Assembly: GCF_017254835.1 (NCBI RefSeq)
Contig: NZ_JAFKCW010000002.1
Span: 852,592-916,591, forward strand
Length of the DNA stretch: 64,000 nt
DNA from: Algoriphagus aestuariicola
GTDB taxonomy: Bacteria; Bacteroidota; Bacteroidia; Cytophagales; Cyclobacteriaceae
Reading direction: 5' to 3'
The notes under the pieces were generated by a model. That model did not search any database. It was not told where the DNA came from and worked only from the letters and a program-made list of their open reading frames with translations. How positions within the stretch are numbered: position 1 is the first letter of the stretch; each line of letters begins with the position of its first letter. Below are positions 8,651 to 17,351 of the stretch, piece by piece. The position numbers were made by a program, and so were the translations under genes.

Positions 8651-10291
8651 TTATCTCTTCATGTAGCTGTTCCTAATTGCTTTGAATTCGGAGCCTTCCT
8701 TCCAGCTCGGCCATTTGTCAGAATTTGCCAGCGACCTGCCCACGTTGTAAAGCAGCTGCACATCGTCCACAGCCCCATCGAGGTTCCATCTGGCCGGATC
8801 ATATTCCTCGTTCGGCTTGTGGTAGTAGTTGGCGGTGTAGTCGTCCTGCAACTGTTTGCCGTACTCCTTTCCTCTGTCCACATGATCGATCCCAGTACCA
8901 AAATACAGGGCGGGAATCCCAACCTTTGCGAAATTAAAATGATCGGATCGAAAGTAGTAGCCTGCCACAGGATTGGGTTCTGGAGCACTATACCGGCCCA
9001 ACTTCTCAAGCTCTGCGTTCAAAAGATCCTCCATCTCCGATTGTCCCACCCCGATGATCGAAACATCCCTCATCTTCCCGTAGGGATTGATGCCGTCCAT
9101 ATTGATGTTGGCTACAGTCTTTTCTATTGGGTAAATCGGATTTTGGGCGTAGAATGCCGAGCCCCAGAGCCCTTGCTCTTCTGCCGTGACGGCAAGAAAA
9201 ACAACCGTGCGCTCGGGTTGACCGTCTGTTTTAAAAGCCTTTGCCAAGGCCAAAAGTGCAGCTGTTCCGGAGGCATTGTCGAGCGCACCGTTATAGATCG
9301 AGTCACCGGTTTCATCGGGTTTGCCTATTCCGAAGTGATCCCAGTGCGCGGAATAGATCAAATATTCATCTGGCCTTGTTTTCCCCGTCACTTTGGCCAC
9401 CACGTTTTTGGAAACATTGTACTTGGCCTCGACTTCTATGGAAGCAGATGCCGAAATTTGGAGAGCAACCGGCTGGAAATCTGCTTTGCGGGCCTTCGCT
9501 AGCATTTCTGAATCCTTCAATCCCGCCATTTCAAACAATTTTTTCGCCGTCGGCAAAGTAACCCAACCTTCGAACCCAAGTTTGTAAGGCTCTTTTCCAC
9601 GATCATCCAGATAAAGTTTGGAAGCTTTCCAGCTATTTTGAATCACGTTGAACCCATATCCGGCGGGGATGGTATTGTGTACGATCAGGCAGCCCAGCGC
9701 CCCCTGCCTAGCCGCTTCCTCATATTTGTAGGTCCATCGGCCATAATATGTCATCGTATTTCCCTTGAAAAACGAGGCACCTTTAGTTCCAAAGCCCGGG
9801 TCATTCACCATTACCAGTACAATTTTCCCTTTGACGTCGATGCCCTTGTAGTCATTCCATCCATACTCAGGCGCTACAATCCCAAACCCGGCAAATACCA
9901 CCTCCACATCTTTCACCTCCACGAGTGAATCCGTTCGCTGCGTCCAGATCACATAATCCTGCAATCCAGCAATTACCAGATCTTCCTTGGGGGACTTGAA
10001 AGTCATCTGGTCCGAAGGCTGTGAAAAAATCGATACCATCGGGACCTCCTGGAAATAGGAATCTCCGTTTCCAGGCTCCAAACCCATATTTTTAAACTCG
10101 GATTCAAGGAAATCCGTCGTAATTTTTTCACCTTCTGTAAAAGGCATTCTTCCCTTAAACTCGTCGGAAGACAAGGTGATCAGATTGGTTTCAAGATCTG
10201 AAACTTTAAACTTGTACGGCGGCTTTTTCGGAGCCTGACAGGCCGAAAGGCCAGCCAAGACCAATAGAATGGCTATTTGTGTTTTTTTCAT
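8651..10291 (-). CDS. M28 family zinc metallopeptidase, lipoprotein
   Basis: A 546-residue protein with a lipoprotein signal (lipobox GLSAC, Cys18), a PA-type insert in the N-terminal half (around YNDYKGIDVKGKIVLV in outline) and a C-terminal M28 peptidase domain. Zinc ligands and catalytic residues are in SAHWDHFG (His/Asp), GALDNASGT (bridging Asp), TAEEQGLWGS (Glu-Glu), NINMDG (Asp) and a late His in YHKPNEEYD. Role: aminopeptidase or glutaminyl-cyclase-like peptidase attached to a membrane facing the periplasm or surface. Full length for the family; the substrate is unknown. Confidence 0.9.
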   Translation of the reverse strand: MKKTQIAILLVLAGLSACQAPKKPPYKFKVSDLETNLITLSSDEFKGRMPFTEGEKITTDFLESEFKNMGLEPGNGDSYFQEVPMVSIFSQPSDQMTFKSPKEDLVIAGLQDYVIWTQRTDSLVEVKDVEVVFAGFGIVAPEYGWNDYKGIDVKGKIVLVMVNDPGFGTKGASFFKGNTMTYYGRWTYKYEEAARQGALGCLIVHNTIPAGYGFNVIQNSWKASKLYLDDRGKEPYKLGFEGWVTLPTAKKLFEMAGLKDSEMLAKARKADFQPVALQISASASIEVEAKYNVSKNVVAKVTGKTRPDEYLIYSAHWDHFGIGKPDETGDSIYNGALDNASGTAALLALAKAFKTDGQPERTVVFLAVTAEEQGLWGSAFYAQNPIYPIEKTVANINMDGINPYGKMRDVSIIGVGQSEMEDLLNAELEKLGRYSAPEPNPVAGYYFRSDHFNFAKVGIPALYFGTGIDHVDRGKEYGKQLQDDYTANYYHKPNEEYDPARWNLDGAVDDVQLLYNVGRSLANSDKWPSWKEGSEFKAIRNSYMKR

Positions 10292-10393
10292 AAATAGTAC
10301 TTGGGGGTTGAGGAGATAAACTGCTTAAAGAATCCAAGATAAAAATTTACCACTTGATTTCCTGACTCATAGGCCCAAATTGGGAAACGCGCA

Positions 10394-10423
10394 TTGCATG
10401 GAGCAAAATTTACCCTACCTTTG
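10394..10423 (+). promoter_or_regulatory. Bacteroidetes-type promoter of the SRP RNA
   Basis: TTG at 10394-10396 and TACCTTTG at 10416-10423, spaced by 19 bases, fit the Bacteroidetes sigma-70 consensus (-33 TTTG/TTG, -7 TAnnTTTG). The first base of the RNA helix (10430) falls about 7 bases after the -7 element, where transcription should start. Confidence 0.8.
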
Positions 10424-10429
10424 TCACCT

Positions 10430-10509
10430 AGCGGCACGACCAGCTCCTGCTGAATCCCCCAGGTCCGGAAGGAAGCAAGGGTAGGCGGTTGTAGCGGTGC
10501 GATGCCGCT
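10430..10509 (+). ncRNA. ffs: signal recognition particle RNA (small 4.5S type)
   Basis: Contains the nearly invariant SRP domain IV core GGTCCGGAAGGAAGCA around 10462-10477, inside a long hairpin closed by AGCGGCA (10430-10436) and TGCCGCT (10503-10509). A T7 run at 10512-10518 ends transcription. It lacks an Alu domain, so it is the short bacterial form. It works with Ffh/FtsY in co-translational targeting of membrane proteins. Confidence 0.95.
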
Positions 10510-10653
10510 TCTTTTTTTGCCCTAAATTTTCCAAATCCCATACTTTTGGGAATTCCTAATCCTGATTTATCTTCTAACTTTGTCCGTTGGCATATGCCAA
10601 CGCAATCTCAACCTAAGACCTTTTAGCCAAGTCTTAACAAAAAACCTATTCCC

Positions 10654-11313
10654 ATGAAATTCTTTATTGACACCGCCAATCTCGATGAAATCCGCGAAGC
10701 CTATGACCTGGGCGTATTGGATGGCGTGACGACAAACCCTTCCCTGATGGCCAAAGAAGGCATCAGCGGAGAGGCCAACGTAAAAGCCCACTACAAAGCA
10801 ATCTGCGACATCGTGGATGACAAAGTGAGCGCAGAGGTCATCTCCACTGACTTTGACGGCATGATCCGCGAGGGCAAAGAGCTTGCAAAAATCGACGACA
10901 AAATCGTCGTGAAAATACCCATGATCAAGGATGGGGTGAAAGCACTCAAATATTTCCACAGCGAGGGAATCCGCACCAACTGCACGCTGGTGTTCTCAGC
11001 AGGTCAGGCGATACTCGCGGCCAAAGCTGGCGCTTCTTTCCTTTCTCCCTTTATCGGCCGCTTGGACGACATCTCTTACGACGGCCTTGAGCTGATCGGG
11101 CAGATCGCACATATCTATCAAAACTACGACTTCGAAACTGAGATTCTTGCAGCTTCGGTGCGCCACACGATGCACCTGATCAAATGTGCCGAACTCGGGG
11201 CGGATGTAGTTACCTGTCCGCTCAAAGTGATCACAGGCTTGCTCAAGCACCCGCTGACTGATTCGGGTCTGGCACAGTTTCTGGCTGATCACGCAAAGGC
11301 AGCCGGAAAATAA
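10654..11313 (+). CDS. fsa: transaldolase / fructose-6-phosphate aldolase family
   Basis: A 219-residue short-form transaldolase. The N-terminus MKFFIDTANLDEI and DGVTTNPSLMAKEG are family hallmarks, and the Schiff-base lysine is Lys87 in VVKIPM. Family role: transfer of dihydroxyacetone in the pentose phosphate pathway, or reversible cleavage of fructose 6-phosphate. At this length both activities occur (TalC/MipB and FSA), and sequence alone does not decide. The gene ends in a clear terminator, so the small gene downstream is separately expressed or read through. Confidence 0.93.
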   Translation: MKFFIDTANLDEIREAYDLGVLDGVTTNPSLMAKEGISGEANVKAHYKAICDIVDDKVSAEVISTDFDGMIREGKELAKIDDKIVVKIPMIKDGVKALKYFHSEGIRTNCTLVFSAGQAILAAKAGASFLSPFIGRLDDISYDGLELIGQIAHIYQNYDFETEILAASVRHTMHLIKCAELGADVVTCPLKVITGLLKHPLTDSGLAQFLADHAKAAGK

Positions 11314-11321
11314 AAATCAAG

Positions 11322-11357
11322 AGAGGCTGTTTCTTCAAGGATGCAGCCTCTTTTTTT
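11322..11357 (+). terminator. intrinsic terminator after the transaldolase gene
   Basis: AGAGGCTG (11322-11329) pairs with CAGCCTCT (11344-11351) and is followed by T6. It lies 9 bases after the stop codon. Confidence 0.85.
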
Positions 11358-11368
11358 AATCCCATAGC

Positions 11369-11572
11369 ATGTACATCATCAAGGTAAAAGGAAAAGCAAA
11401 AATACCGGATTACATCCAGATCCGGGACGAGAACTTCGTCTTGGTGGCCTACTTCCGGGCTGACCGCCCGCTTAAAAGCATCGAAAAATTCGGGCTGGCA
11501 GGCAGGGAAAGCCAGTTGGAAGAGGTAATCAAAAATCTGCCTTTCGGCAAACTTCAAAAATTAGAACTCTAA
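11369..11572 (+). CDS. small conserved-looking protein upstream of ftsE
   Basis: A 67-residue protein starting MYIIKVKGKAKIPDYIQIRD, with alternating beta-strand character and no signal or membrane segment. It ends 3 bases before the ATG of the FtsE-like ATPase, so the two are almost certainly co-transcribed. No known domain is recognised; a role with the ATPase is inferred only from this spacing. Confidence 0.7.
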   Translation: MYIIKVKGKAKIPDYIQIRDENFVLVAYFRADRPLKSIEKFGLAGRESQLEEVIKNLPFGKLQKLEL

Positions 11573-11575
11573 ACC

Positions 11576-12286
11576 ATGGATTTCAGTACAAAGCCTGTAC
11601 TTCAAGTCACTCAGGCCACCATTTACCAGGGCGACAACCCCGTGTTGACAGACATTAACTTCGCCGTAGAGCAGCATGAATTCGTCTTTCTCATCGGGAG
11701 AACAGGCAGTGGAAAAAGCTCCTTACTCAAGACCCTTTATGCCGATCTACCACTCCAATCCGGGCTCGGAGAGATTGTAGGCTATTCTCTTACCAAAATC
11801 AAAAACAGCGAAATCCCCTACCTGCGAAGGAAAATCGGGATCATATTTCAGGACTTTCAGCTCTTTAGCGATCGCACGATCCGGGAGAACCTGTCCTTTG
11901 TTCTGAAAGCTACCGGATGGACCGATGCCGCCAAAATCAAGGATCGAATCAGCGAGGTTTTGATCCAAGTGGGCCTTACCGAGGCTCTCCAAAAAATGCC
12001 CCACCAACTTTCAGGCGGGGAGCAACAGCGGGTAGTGATCGCCAGGGCTCTGCTCAACGAGCCCTCCATCCTATTGGCTGACGAACCGACCGGAAACCTA
12101 GACCCGGACGTGGCAGACGGCATATTCAAGCTCTTTCAGGAGATCAACAAAAAAGGCACAGCCATTCTCATGGCAACCCATAACCACGAGCTGCTCCGCA
12201 AATTCCCCTACCGTGTATTGAAGTGCGAAAACGGCAAACTGTTGGACAGTCAGCTGCACAACGTTTCTTTTGGTTCGTCATTTTGA
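11576..12286 (+). CDS. ftsE: FtsE-like ABC transporter ATPase
   Basis: A 236-residue ABC ATPase with Walker [10 protein letters not shown] (about 42-50), Q-loop IIFQDFQLF, signature LSGGEQQR and Walker [15 protein letters not shown] followed by the switch histidine in ATHNHELL. The best match by character is FtsE, which with the permease FtsX controls cell-wall hydrolases at the septum. No ftsX is next to it; in Bacteroidetes these genes are often apart. A LolD/MacB-type ATPase is the alternative. The ATG at 11576 directly follows the 67-residue gene. Confidence 0.82.
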   Translation: MDFSTKPVLQVTQATIYQGDNPVLTDINFAVEQHEFVFLIGRTGSGKSSLLKTLYADLPLQSGLGEIVGYSLTKIKNSEIPYLRRKIGIIFQDFQLFSDRTIRENLSFVLKATGWTDAAKIKDRISEVLIQVGLTEALQKMPHQLSGGEQQRVVIARALLNEPSILLADEPTGNLDPDVADGIFKLFQEINKKGTAILMATHNHELLRKFPYRVLKCENGKLLDSQLHNVSFGSSF

Positions 12287-12367
12287 CACCGACAGTTGCT
12301 CAAAAAGATCACCCCCTTTAAAACAACTACGCGCGGCTTCCGTTTTTGCATTAACCAATTTTCAACC

Positions 12368-13753
12368 ATGAGACTTTCCAAATCAATCTCGATTCTCCTG
12401 ATGGCTGTCGTCGCGTTTTCATGTCAAAACGACGATGAACAGCCCCGAATCGATCCCGCTTCGAATGCCGCAGCCAATCGTTGGATATTGAACGTAATGG
12501 ATGAGGTCTATTATTGGTTGAATGATCTCGGCACTCCCATAGCGGAAAACTCTGAACCGGAGGATTATTTTGAAGCCTTGCTTAATCGGCCTACCGATAG
12601 GTTTTCGGTGATCTATCCCGATTATCAGGAATTGATTGATGCGCTCAATGGAGTCAATCTGGAAGCCGGCTACGAGTTTATTCTCTATCGCGAAACATCC
12701 GAAGCGAACAGCAACGTGTATGCCTCTGTCACCTACATCAAAAAAAACAGCCCAGCCTCAAATGTCGATCTAAAACGCGGTGACATGATCACCAAAATCA
12801 ATGGAACCCAACTCACGATCAACAACTACTCCGAGCTTCTCGGGGCCATAAGAGGAATGCATACGCTGTCATATGCGAGGTATGACGAGGCAAGCGAAAC
12901 CTACATCGTGATGCCAGAAATCACCCTCACCGCTGTGCAGCTGGCAGAAAACCCAAATTTTTTGGATACCGTCTATACCATCGACAATGAGAAAATCGGC
13001 TATGTGATCTACCATTTTTTCGCCCCTGGATCAGGTGAAAACAACACCTCCTACGACGCGGAAATGGACGAAATTTTCGCAAATTTCAAGGCAGAGGGAA
13101 TCGATCACCTGATCGTGGATTTCCGTTACAATGGCGGAGGATATGTCTCATCCGCAGTCAACCTGGCCAGTTTGATCGCTCCGGGGGTGAGTTCTTCAAG
13201 TATTTTTTCAAAAACGAAGTACAATGACTACCTGATGGATCAATTTGCCGAATTGAGAAACGTACAAACCCCATTCCTTGCCAAAGCCCAAAATCTCGGA
13301 AACTCCCTTATCGAAAACCGAGTCTATATCCTGACCTCTGCAAGGACAGCTTCAGCTTCCGAACTAATCATCAATGGTCTCAAGCCCTACATGGATGTGT
13401 TCCTCATCGGAGACGTGACGACCGGGAAAAATGTGGGCTCGATCCCATTTGAAGACGAGGAAAATGAGCAGAATAAGTATGGCATTTTGCCGATCGTATC
13501 CCAAAGCTTCAACAGTCTCGACCAATCGGACTATACCGAGGGATTTAACCCCAACATTTCCTTGAAAGAATCCCAGGAGCGCCTTCTTCCGCTCGGAGAT
13601 GTGAATGAACTGCTTCTAAGAACCGCCATTTCCGAAATCACCGGTATGCCATCCGGAGCCCGATACCGACAGCTCGATCGTGAAGATTTGGGTAGTACCT
13701 TGGATCAGAAAGTTCGTAGCGGCATCTCGATCGAAAATCGCTTCATGAACTAG
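12368..13753 (+). CDS. S41 (C-terminal processing) peptidase lipoprotein
   Basis: A 461-residue protein when started at 12368, where a lipoprotein signal begins (MRLSKSISILL, lipobox Cys19); the in-frame ATG at 12296 precedes it without signal features. A PDZ-type segment lies at about 110-180 (YIKKNSPASNVDLKRGD), followed by the S41 catalytic domain. Ser329 in TASASE and Lys354 in TTGKNVGS are 25 residues apart, the spacing of the Ser/Lys dyad in CtpA/Prc-type peptidases. It is anchored to an envelope membrane; its substrates are unknown. No thrombospondin or other extra domain is visible. Confidence 0.9.
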   Translation: MRLSKSISILLMAVVAFSCQNDDEQPRIDPASNAAANRWILNVMDEVYYWLNDLGTPIAENSEPEDYFEALLNRPTDRFSVIYPDYQELIDALNGVNLEAGYEFILYRETSEANSNVYASVTYIKKNSPASNVDLKRGDMITKINGTQLTINNYSELLGAIRGMHTLSYARYDEASETYIVMPEITLTAVQLAENPNFLDTVYTIDNEKIGYVIYHFFAPGSGENNTSYDAEMDEIFANFKAEGIDHLIVDFRYNGGGYVSSAVNLASLIAPGVSSSSIFSKTKYNDYLMDQFAELRNVQTPFLAKAQNLGNSLIENRVYILTSARTASASELIINGLKPYMDVFLIGDVTTGKNVGSIPFEDEENEQNKYGILPIVSQSFNSLDQSDYTEGFNPNISLKESQERLLPLGDVNELLLRTAISEITGMPSGARYRQLDREDLGSTLDQKVRSGISIENRFMN

Positions 13754-13838
13754 TCCAGCGCTTTTCCGGGGATTTGGTTTTTAAAGTATTCAAAACAGAA
13801 TCCCCAGGTTAACAAATTGTTAAGTCTCCGAAAAGAGG

Positions 13839-13869
13839 TTTCAACTGCCCCTGCGTGAGTTTAAATTTG
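13839..13869 (+). promoter_or_regulatory. promoter just upstream of a small membrane protein
   Basis: TTTC at 13839-13842 and TAAATTTG at 13862-13869 with 19 bases between fit the Bacteroidetes promoter pattern except for the last base of the -33 box. The -7 element ends only 4 bases before the ATG at 13874, so the transcript may have almost no leader. Confidence 0.5.
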
Positions 13870-13873
13870 ATGC

Positions 13874-14086
13874 ATGGAAACCGCAGCGACTTTTTTGATT
13901 CTGTTGACATTCTATTTCCTCGGATGCCTTGCTGTTGTTCAGTTGGCAATCAAACCGGTAAGAAAACTGGTGCCTGATCCAGATAACAAAACCAAGCATT
14001 GGGAGACTAATTACTCAAAGTTGCTGGCGATTAGTCTACTGCTCTCCATCGCGACCTCCACCATTGCACTCCTTCTTTTCCCCTAA
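13874..14086 (+). CDS. small two-helix membrane protein
   Basis: A 70-residue protein with two hydrophobic helices (about 5-27 and 48-68) joined by a basic linker containing PVRKLVPDPDNKTKHWETNY. I do not recognise the family. It is flanked by its own promoter and a terminator, which supports a real monocistronic gene. Confidence 0.65.
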   Translation: METAATFLILLTFYFLGCLAVVQLAIKPVRKLVPDPDNKTKHWETNYSKLLAISLLLSIATSTIALLLFP

Positions 14087-14094
14087 GACGGAAA

Positions 14095-14127
14095 CAAAAA
14101 AACCGGCTCTATCGAGGCCGGCTTTTG
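14095..14127. terminator. hairpin terminator between convergent genes
   Basis: ACCGGCTC, loop TATC, GAGGCCGGCTTTT, with an A7 run before and T4 after. It lies between the stop at 14086 and the minus-strand stop at 14152. The stem holds one bulge. Likely bidirectional. Confidence 0.75.
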
Positions 14128-14151
14128 ATGATATCTGTTTTTGCTCTTTTA

Positions 14152-14859
14152 TCAGTTCGTCTTCTTTAGATTCTCTTTCGCTTGCTCAAAGGAGGAATCA
14201 AGGGCAATCGCTTCATTGAAGGCTGTCTTCGCCTCTGTCTTTGAGTTTTGATCCAGGTAGATCAATCCCTTTAGGTTCAGAGCCGCTGCTTTCATGGCCA
14301 CCTGCTGGGTTTCGGTTTGGGACTTAGGGAATCCGATTTTTTCATCCGCTTTCGCATTTTTCACAAGCATCGTCACCGAGTTCATTGCTTCCTCGTAGCG
14401 CTTCAAGTTGTATTGGATAAATGCGGATTTGTACAAGCTGAAATTGTCACCTGTCAGAAGGTAAAGACTTTCAAAATGCGGCAATGCACGATCCAAGGCA
14501 CCCAATTGCTCGAGAGAGTAGGCGGCAATTTCCAAGGCGCCAATGTTTTTGTCATTGATTTTGAGAATATCCATGGACACCAGCGCGGCAGATGCAAACT
14601 GCTGAGCATCAAAATATAGGTTTGCCAACGCTTCTCGATAGCGGATATCTTCCGGATTTCGAACCATCAGATCAAACAGCTTTGCCTTCGCGATGGAAGG
14701 ATCACTGTAGGACATGGCGATCTGGTATGCCGCCTGGTCGGTCGCATTCAATACGGCCTTCAGCTTCAGATCCAGTTTTGGTAGTGAGTCATTTGCCGTT
14801 TGGGCAGCAAGATTTCCGGCACAGATGGCCAGCAGCAGCAGTAGGAATGTGCGCTTCAT
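14152..14859 (-). CDS. exported TPR-repeat protein
   Basis: A 235-residue protein with a signal peptide (MKRTFLLLLLAICAGNLAAQ) and several tetratricopeptide-like helical pairs (for example IRYREALANLYFDAQQFASA, NIGALEIAAYSLEQLGALDR and AFNEAIALDSSFEQAKENL). TPR proteins are scaffolds, probably in the periplasm here. Its start is 2 bases after the stop of the CCA-adding enzyme, so it is the last gene of that minus-strand operon. The specific partner is unknown. Confidence 0.82.
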   Translation of the reverse strand: MKRTFLLLLLAICAGNLAAQTANDSLPKLDLKLKAVLNATDQAAYQIAMSYSDPSIAKAKLFDLMVRNPEDIRYREALANLYFDAQQFASAALVSMDILKINDKNIGALEIAAYSLEQLGALDRALPHFESLYLLTGDNFSLYKSAFIQYNLKRYEEAMNSVTMLVKNAKADEKIGFPKSQTETQQVAMKAAALNLKGLIYLDQNSKTEAKTAFNEAIALDSSFEQAKENLKKTN

Positions 14860-14861
14860 TG

Positions 14862-16310
14862 TTATTCTTTGTTTTCTTGATGATGTGATTTGTTGTCGAT
14901 CGGAGCGATGCCTTTTTCACGGGCAATGTCAAACATGAGTTTTCGGGCAGCTTTTGGATCGTTTTGGATTTTGCCCTCCAATATAGCTTCTTTTATTTCT
15001 TCCTTGATTTCCCCGATGATTTTGGAAGGGGGAAGACCGAAGATTTCCATGATTTCCTCCCCGCTCACCGGCGGCTGGAAATTCCGGACCTGATCCTTTT
15101 CCTCGACTTCCTTCAGTTTTTCGTCGACCCGGTCGAAGTTTTCCAAGTAGCGCTGCACTTTCTTGTTGTTCTTGGAGGTGATATCCGCCCTGCAGAGCTT
15201 CATCAAATCCTCGATGTCGTCGCCTGCATCAAAGAGCAATCTTCGCAAGGCAGAGTCGGTCACTTCGTCTTTGACCAAGGCAATGGGACGTAAATGGAGG
15301 CGAACGAGCTTTTGTACATACTTCATCCGCTCGTCCATCGGCAATTTCATCCTTCGAAAGATCCCAGGGGTCATGCGCGCCCCTTTATCCTCATGGCCAT
15401 GAAAAGTCCAACCCACCTTGGGATTGAAGCGCTTGGTCGCAGGCTTAGCGATGTCGTGCATGATCGCTGCCCAGCGAAGCCACAGATTGTCGCTCATCTG
15501 GCAGACATTGTCCAAAACCTGCAGTGTGTGGTAGAAATTGTCTTTGTGGGACTTGTCATCCACCGAGTCAACACCTTGAAGATCCACCATTTCCGGAAAA
15601 AATTCGTGCAGTAGCTTAGAGGCAAACAACAGCTTGAAACCATATGATGGCTTGGCAGTTGCCACAATCTTGTTGATTTCGTCGATGATCCGCTCCGCAG
15701 AAATGATCTTCAGCCGGTCGGAATGCTCCGCTATCGCGAAAAATGTATCCGCCTCGATATCAAAGTTGAGCTGGGCGGCAAACCGCACCGCACGCAACAT
15801 CCGCAGCGGATCGTCGGAAAAAGTCACTCCCGGCTCGAGCGGAGTCTTGATAATTTTGCGCTTCAAGTCACCTACTCCATCAAAGGGGTCGACCAACTCT
15901 CCGAAGTCCTCCGGATTGAGCGATATTGCCATCGCATTGATGGTGAAGTCCCTGCGCTCCAGATCTTCCTCCAAGGTCCCGTCCTCGACGATTGGTTTAC
16001 GGGATTCCTGCCGGTAGGATTCTTTCCTTGCGCCGACAAATTCCAGCTCCCAATCGTCCAACTTTAGCATTGCCGTCCCAAAGTTCTTGAAAACCGAAAG
16101 GGGAACGTGGGTATCAAAAGACCTGGCAACTTCCTGCGCCAGACTGATTCCACTACCGACGCAGGTGAAGTCGATGTCCTTGCTGGGGCGACCGAGGATC
16201 AGATCCCGCACAAAGCCACCCACGACATAGGATTTTATCCCCAGTTTGGCAGCCGCTTTGCCCACTTTTTCAAATATTTCCTGCTCGTCCAGCTTTGATT
16301 TGAAATTCAT
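14862..16310 (-). CDS. cca: tRNA nucleotidyltransferase (CCA-adding type) with HD domain
   Basis: A 482-residue class II nucleotidyltransferase. GGFVRD (31-36) and DIDF (about 45-48) form the catalytic core. RRDFTINAMA, LRMLRAVRFAAQ and AERIIDEINKI are the conserved downstream motifs, and an HD phosphohydrolase domain (WAAIMHDIAKP, then HGHEDKGA) follows. The likely job is adding or repairing 3' CCA ends of tRNA. The nearby tRNA-Gln has no encoded CCA, consistent with need for this enzyme. The family also contains poly(A) polymerases and A-adding enzymes; the HD domain and RRDFTINAMA favour CCA type. Its ATG overlaps the upstream gene's stop by 4 bases. Confidence 0.93.
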   Translation of the reverse strand: MNFKSKLDEQEIFEKVGKAAAKLGIKSYVVGGFVRDLILGRPSKDIDFTCVGSGISLAQEVARSFDTHVPLSVFKNFGTAMLKLDDWELEFVGARKESYRQESRKPIVEDGTLEEDLERRDFTINAMAISLNPEDFGELVDPFDGVGDLKRKIIKTPLEPGVTFSDDPLRMLRAVRFAAQLNFDIEADTFFAIAEHSDRLKIISAERIIDEINKIVATAKPSYGFKLLFASKLLHEFFPEMVDLQGVDSVDDKSHKDNFYHTLQVLDNVCQMSDNLWLRWAAIMHDIAKPATKRFNPKVGWTFHGHEDKGARMTPGIFRRMKLPMDERMKYVQKLVRLHLRPIALVKDEVTDSALRRLLFDAGDDIEDLMKLCRADITSKNNKKVQRYLENFDRVDEKLKEVEEKDQVRNFQPPVSGEEIMEIFGLPPSKIIGEIKEEIKEAILEGKIQNDPKAARKLMFDIAREKGIAPIDNKSHHQENKE

Positions 16311-16780
16311 CCTCTGATAATTTTTACATCTCCATCAGGTCCGAGAAACATCTCTTTTGTGTTTGGGCCTAAAAGCGGAAAATAAAGATCAGTCTGGAAA
16401 TCCGCGGACACGGTATCCAAACCAATCCTAGCAAGTACGGGCTGGGAAATGGCGAAAAGCAACTTGCTCCAGTTAGTATCACGAATCAGCGAGAAGCGGA
16501 CGTTTCCGTTTTGTATCGGAGCGTTCTGGACTACTGGATTCACAGGACTGTGATAGATCGTCGGCTTGGAGGCAAACTCTACGATGTCCAAGGACACTTC
16601 GGAAAACGCCGCACATATCGAGCGGATCTGAAAAAGATCAAACAGTAGAAACATCCAGCCGTCTCCCATCTCGGGCTGCCAAAGGTCGGTTTTCACCAAA
16701 GTCAAATTCTTGCCGTTTCCTTCTTTGATAGTCACTTGTCCCTTGTCGCGAAAGGTTTTTACGATTGCCTGTTGATCCAC
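16307..16780 (-). CDS. hypothetical protein, possible degenerate YrdC/Sua5-like
   Basis: A 157-residue cytoplasmic protein, first gene of the operon with cca (4-base ATGA overlap). It has a beta-rich N-terminus (GQVTIKEGNGKNLTLVKTD) and a region FASKPTIYHSPVNPVVQNAP then GNVRFSLIRDTNWSKLL then QPVL, whose order recalls the second half of YrdC/Sua5 threonylcarbamoyl-AMP synthases. The N-terminal KxR and SAN motifs of that family are not present, so any relation is distant and activity unlikely. The tight link to tRNA maturation is the only other clue. Confidence 0.55.
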   Translation of the reverse strand: MDQQAIVKTFRDKGQVTIKEGNGKNLTLVKTDLWQPEMGDGWMFLLFDLFQIRSICAAFSEVSLDIVEFASKPTIYHSPVNPVVQNAPIQNGNVRFSLIRDTNWSKLLFAISQPVLARIGLDTVSADFQTDLYFPLLGPNTKEMFLGPDGDVKIIRG

Positions 16781-16847
16781 GTGTTTTGAATTTTGGCGTA
16801 AAAATAGTCAGATTATCTTGCCCAAACGTCTTAAAATCCAAAACACA

Positions 16848-16876
16848 AAAAAACCTCCCCGGGATATGGGGAGGCT
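16848..16876 (-). terminator. intrinsic terminator of the DUF6249 gene
   Basis: On the minus strand GCCTCCCC, loop ATATCCC, GGGGAGG is followed by T7. It lies about 30 bases beyond the stop at 16907. Confidence 0.85.
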
Positions 16877-16906
16877 TGACGGCAGTTTTTGAATTGGTTT
16901 AGTTTG

Positions 16907-17239
16907 CTATTTCTCCAGTTTCCTATTGACAAAAAAGCTGGTCACAAGTCCCAATCCCCCAAAGATGAAGATGCTGGCCGGGAATGAAACATCGTCATCC
17001 ATCCCAGCTTGTGCCAGCATCGCGCCTATGAGTACACCGATGCCGATGCCGATGGCCAAAAGTGCCAGATTGAGAATAATTGAACCGAATCCGTTCTTTT
17101 TTCCGGTGTTGAACAGCGACGCGTCCGCGCCTTTTTCGATCAGGGCAAGCCGCTCCTTGTTTCGAGTGGTCAGGTAAACGTACACCATCCCGAAAATCGC
17201 GGAGAAAATGATCAGTGGAATTAGGATATCTTCTTGCAT
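16907..17239 (-). CDS. DUF6249-type small membrane protein
   Basis: A 110-residue protein with three hydrophobic segments (about 7-23, 53-75 and 86-104) and the motif RNKERLALIEKGAD after the first helix, typical of DUF6249 membrane proteins of Bacteroidetes. It is divergent from an ECF sigma factor gene, a recurrent neighbourhood for this family as far as I recall, and may be part of the same envelope-stress unit (inference). Confidence 0.8.
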   Translation of the reverse strand: MQEDILIPLIIFSAIFGMVYVYLTTRNKERLALIEKGADASLFNTGKKNGFGSIILNLALLAIGIGIGVLIGAMLAQAGMDDDVSFPASIFIFGGLGLVTSFFVNRKLEK

Positions 17240-17351
17240 GTCTTGTTGTTTTGTTTGCCGTTTGGATGTCCAATTCCATAAAAAGGTTACATGAAGAATT
17301 AAAAAAAAATAAACCGTAACTTTTTTGGACCCACCTGCATCTAAGAGTTGA

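Noticed and set aside
8615-9502. A 295-codon plus-strand frame opposite the M28 peptidase.
   Set aside because: It is antisense to a well-supported enzyme gene and its translation has no domain character.
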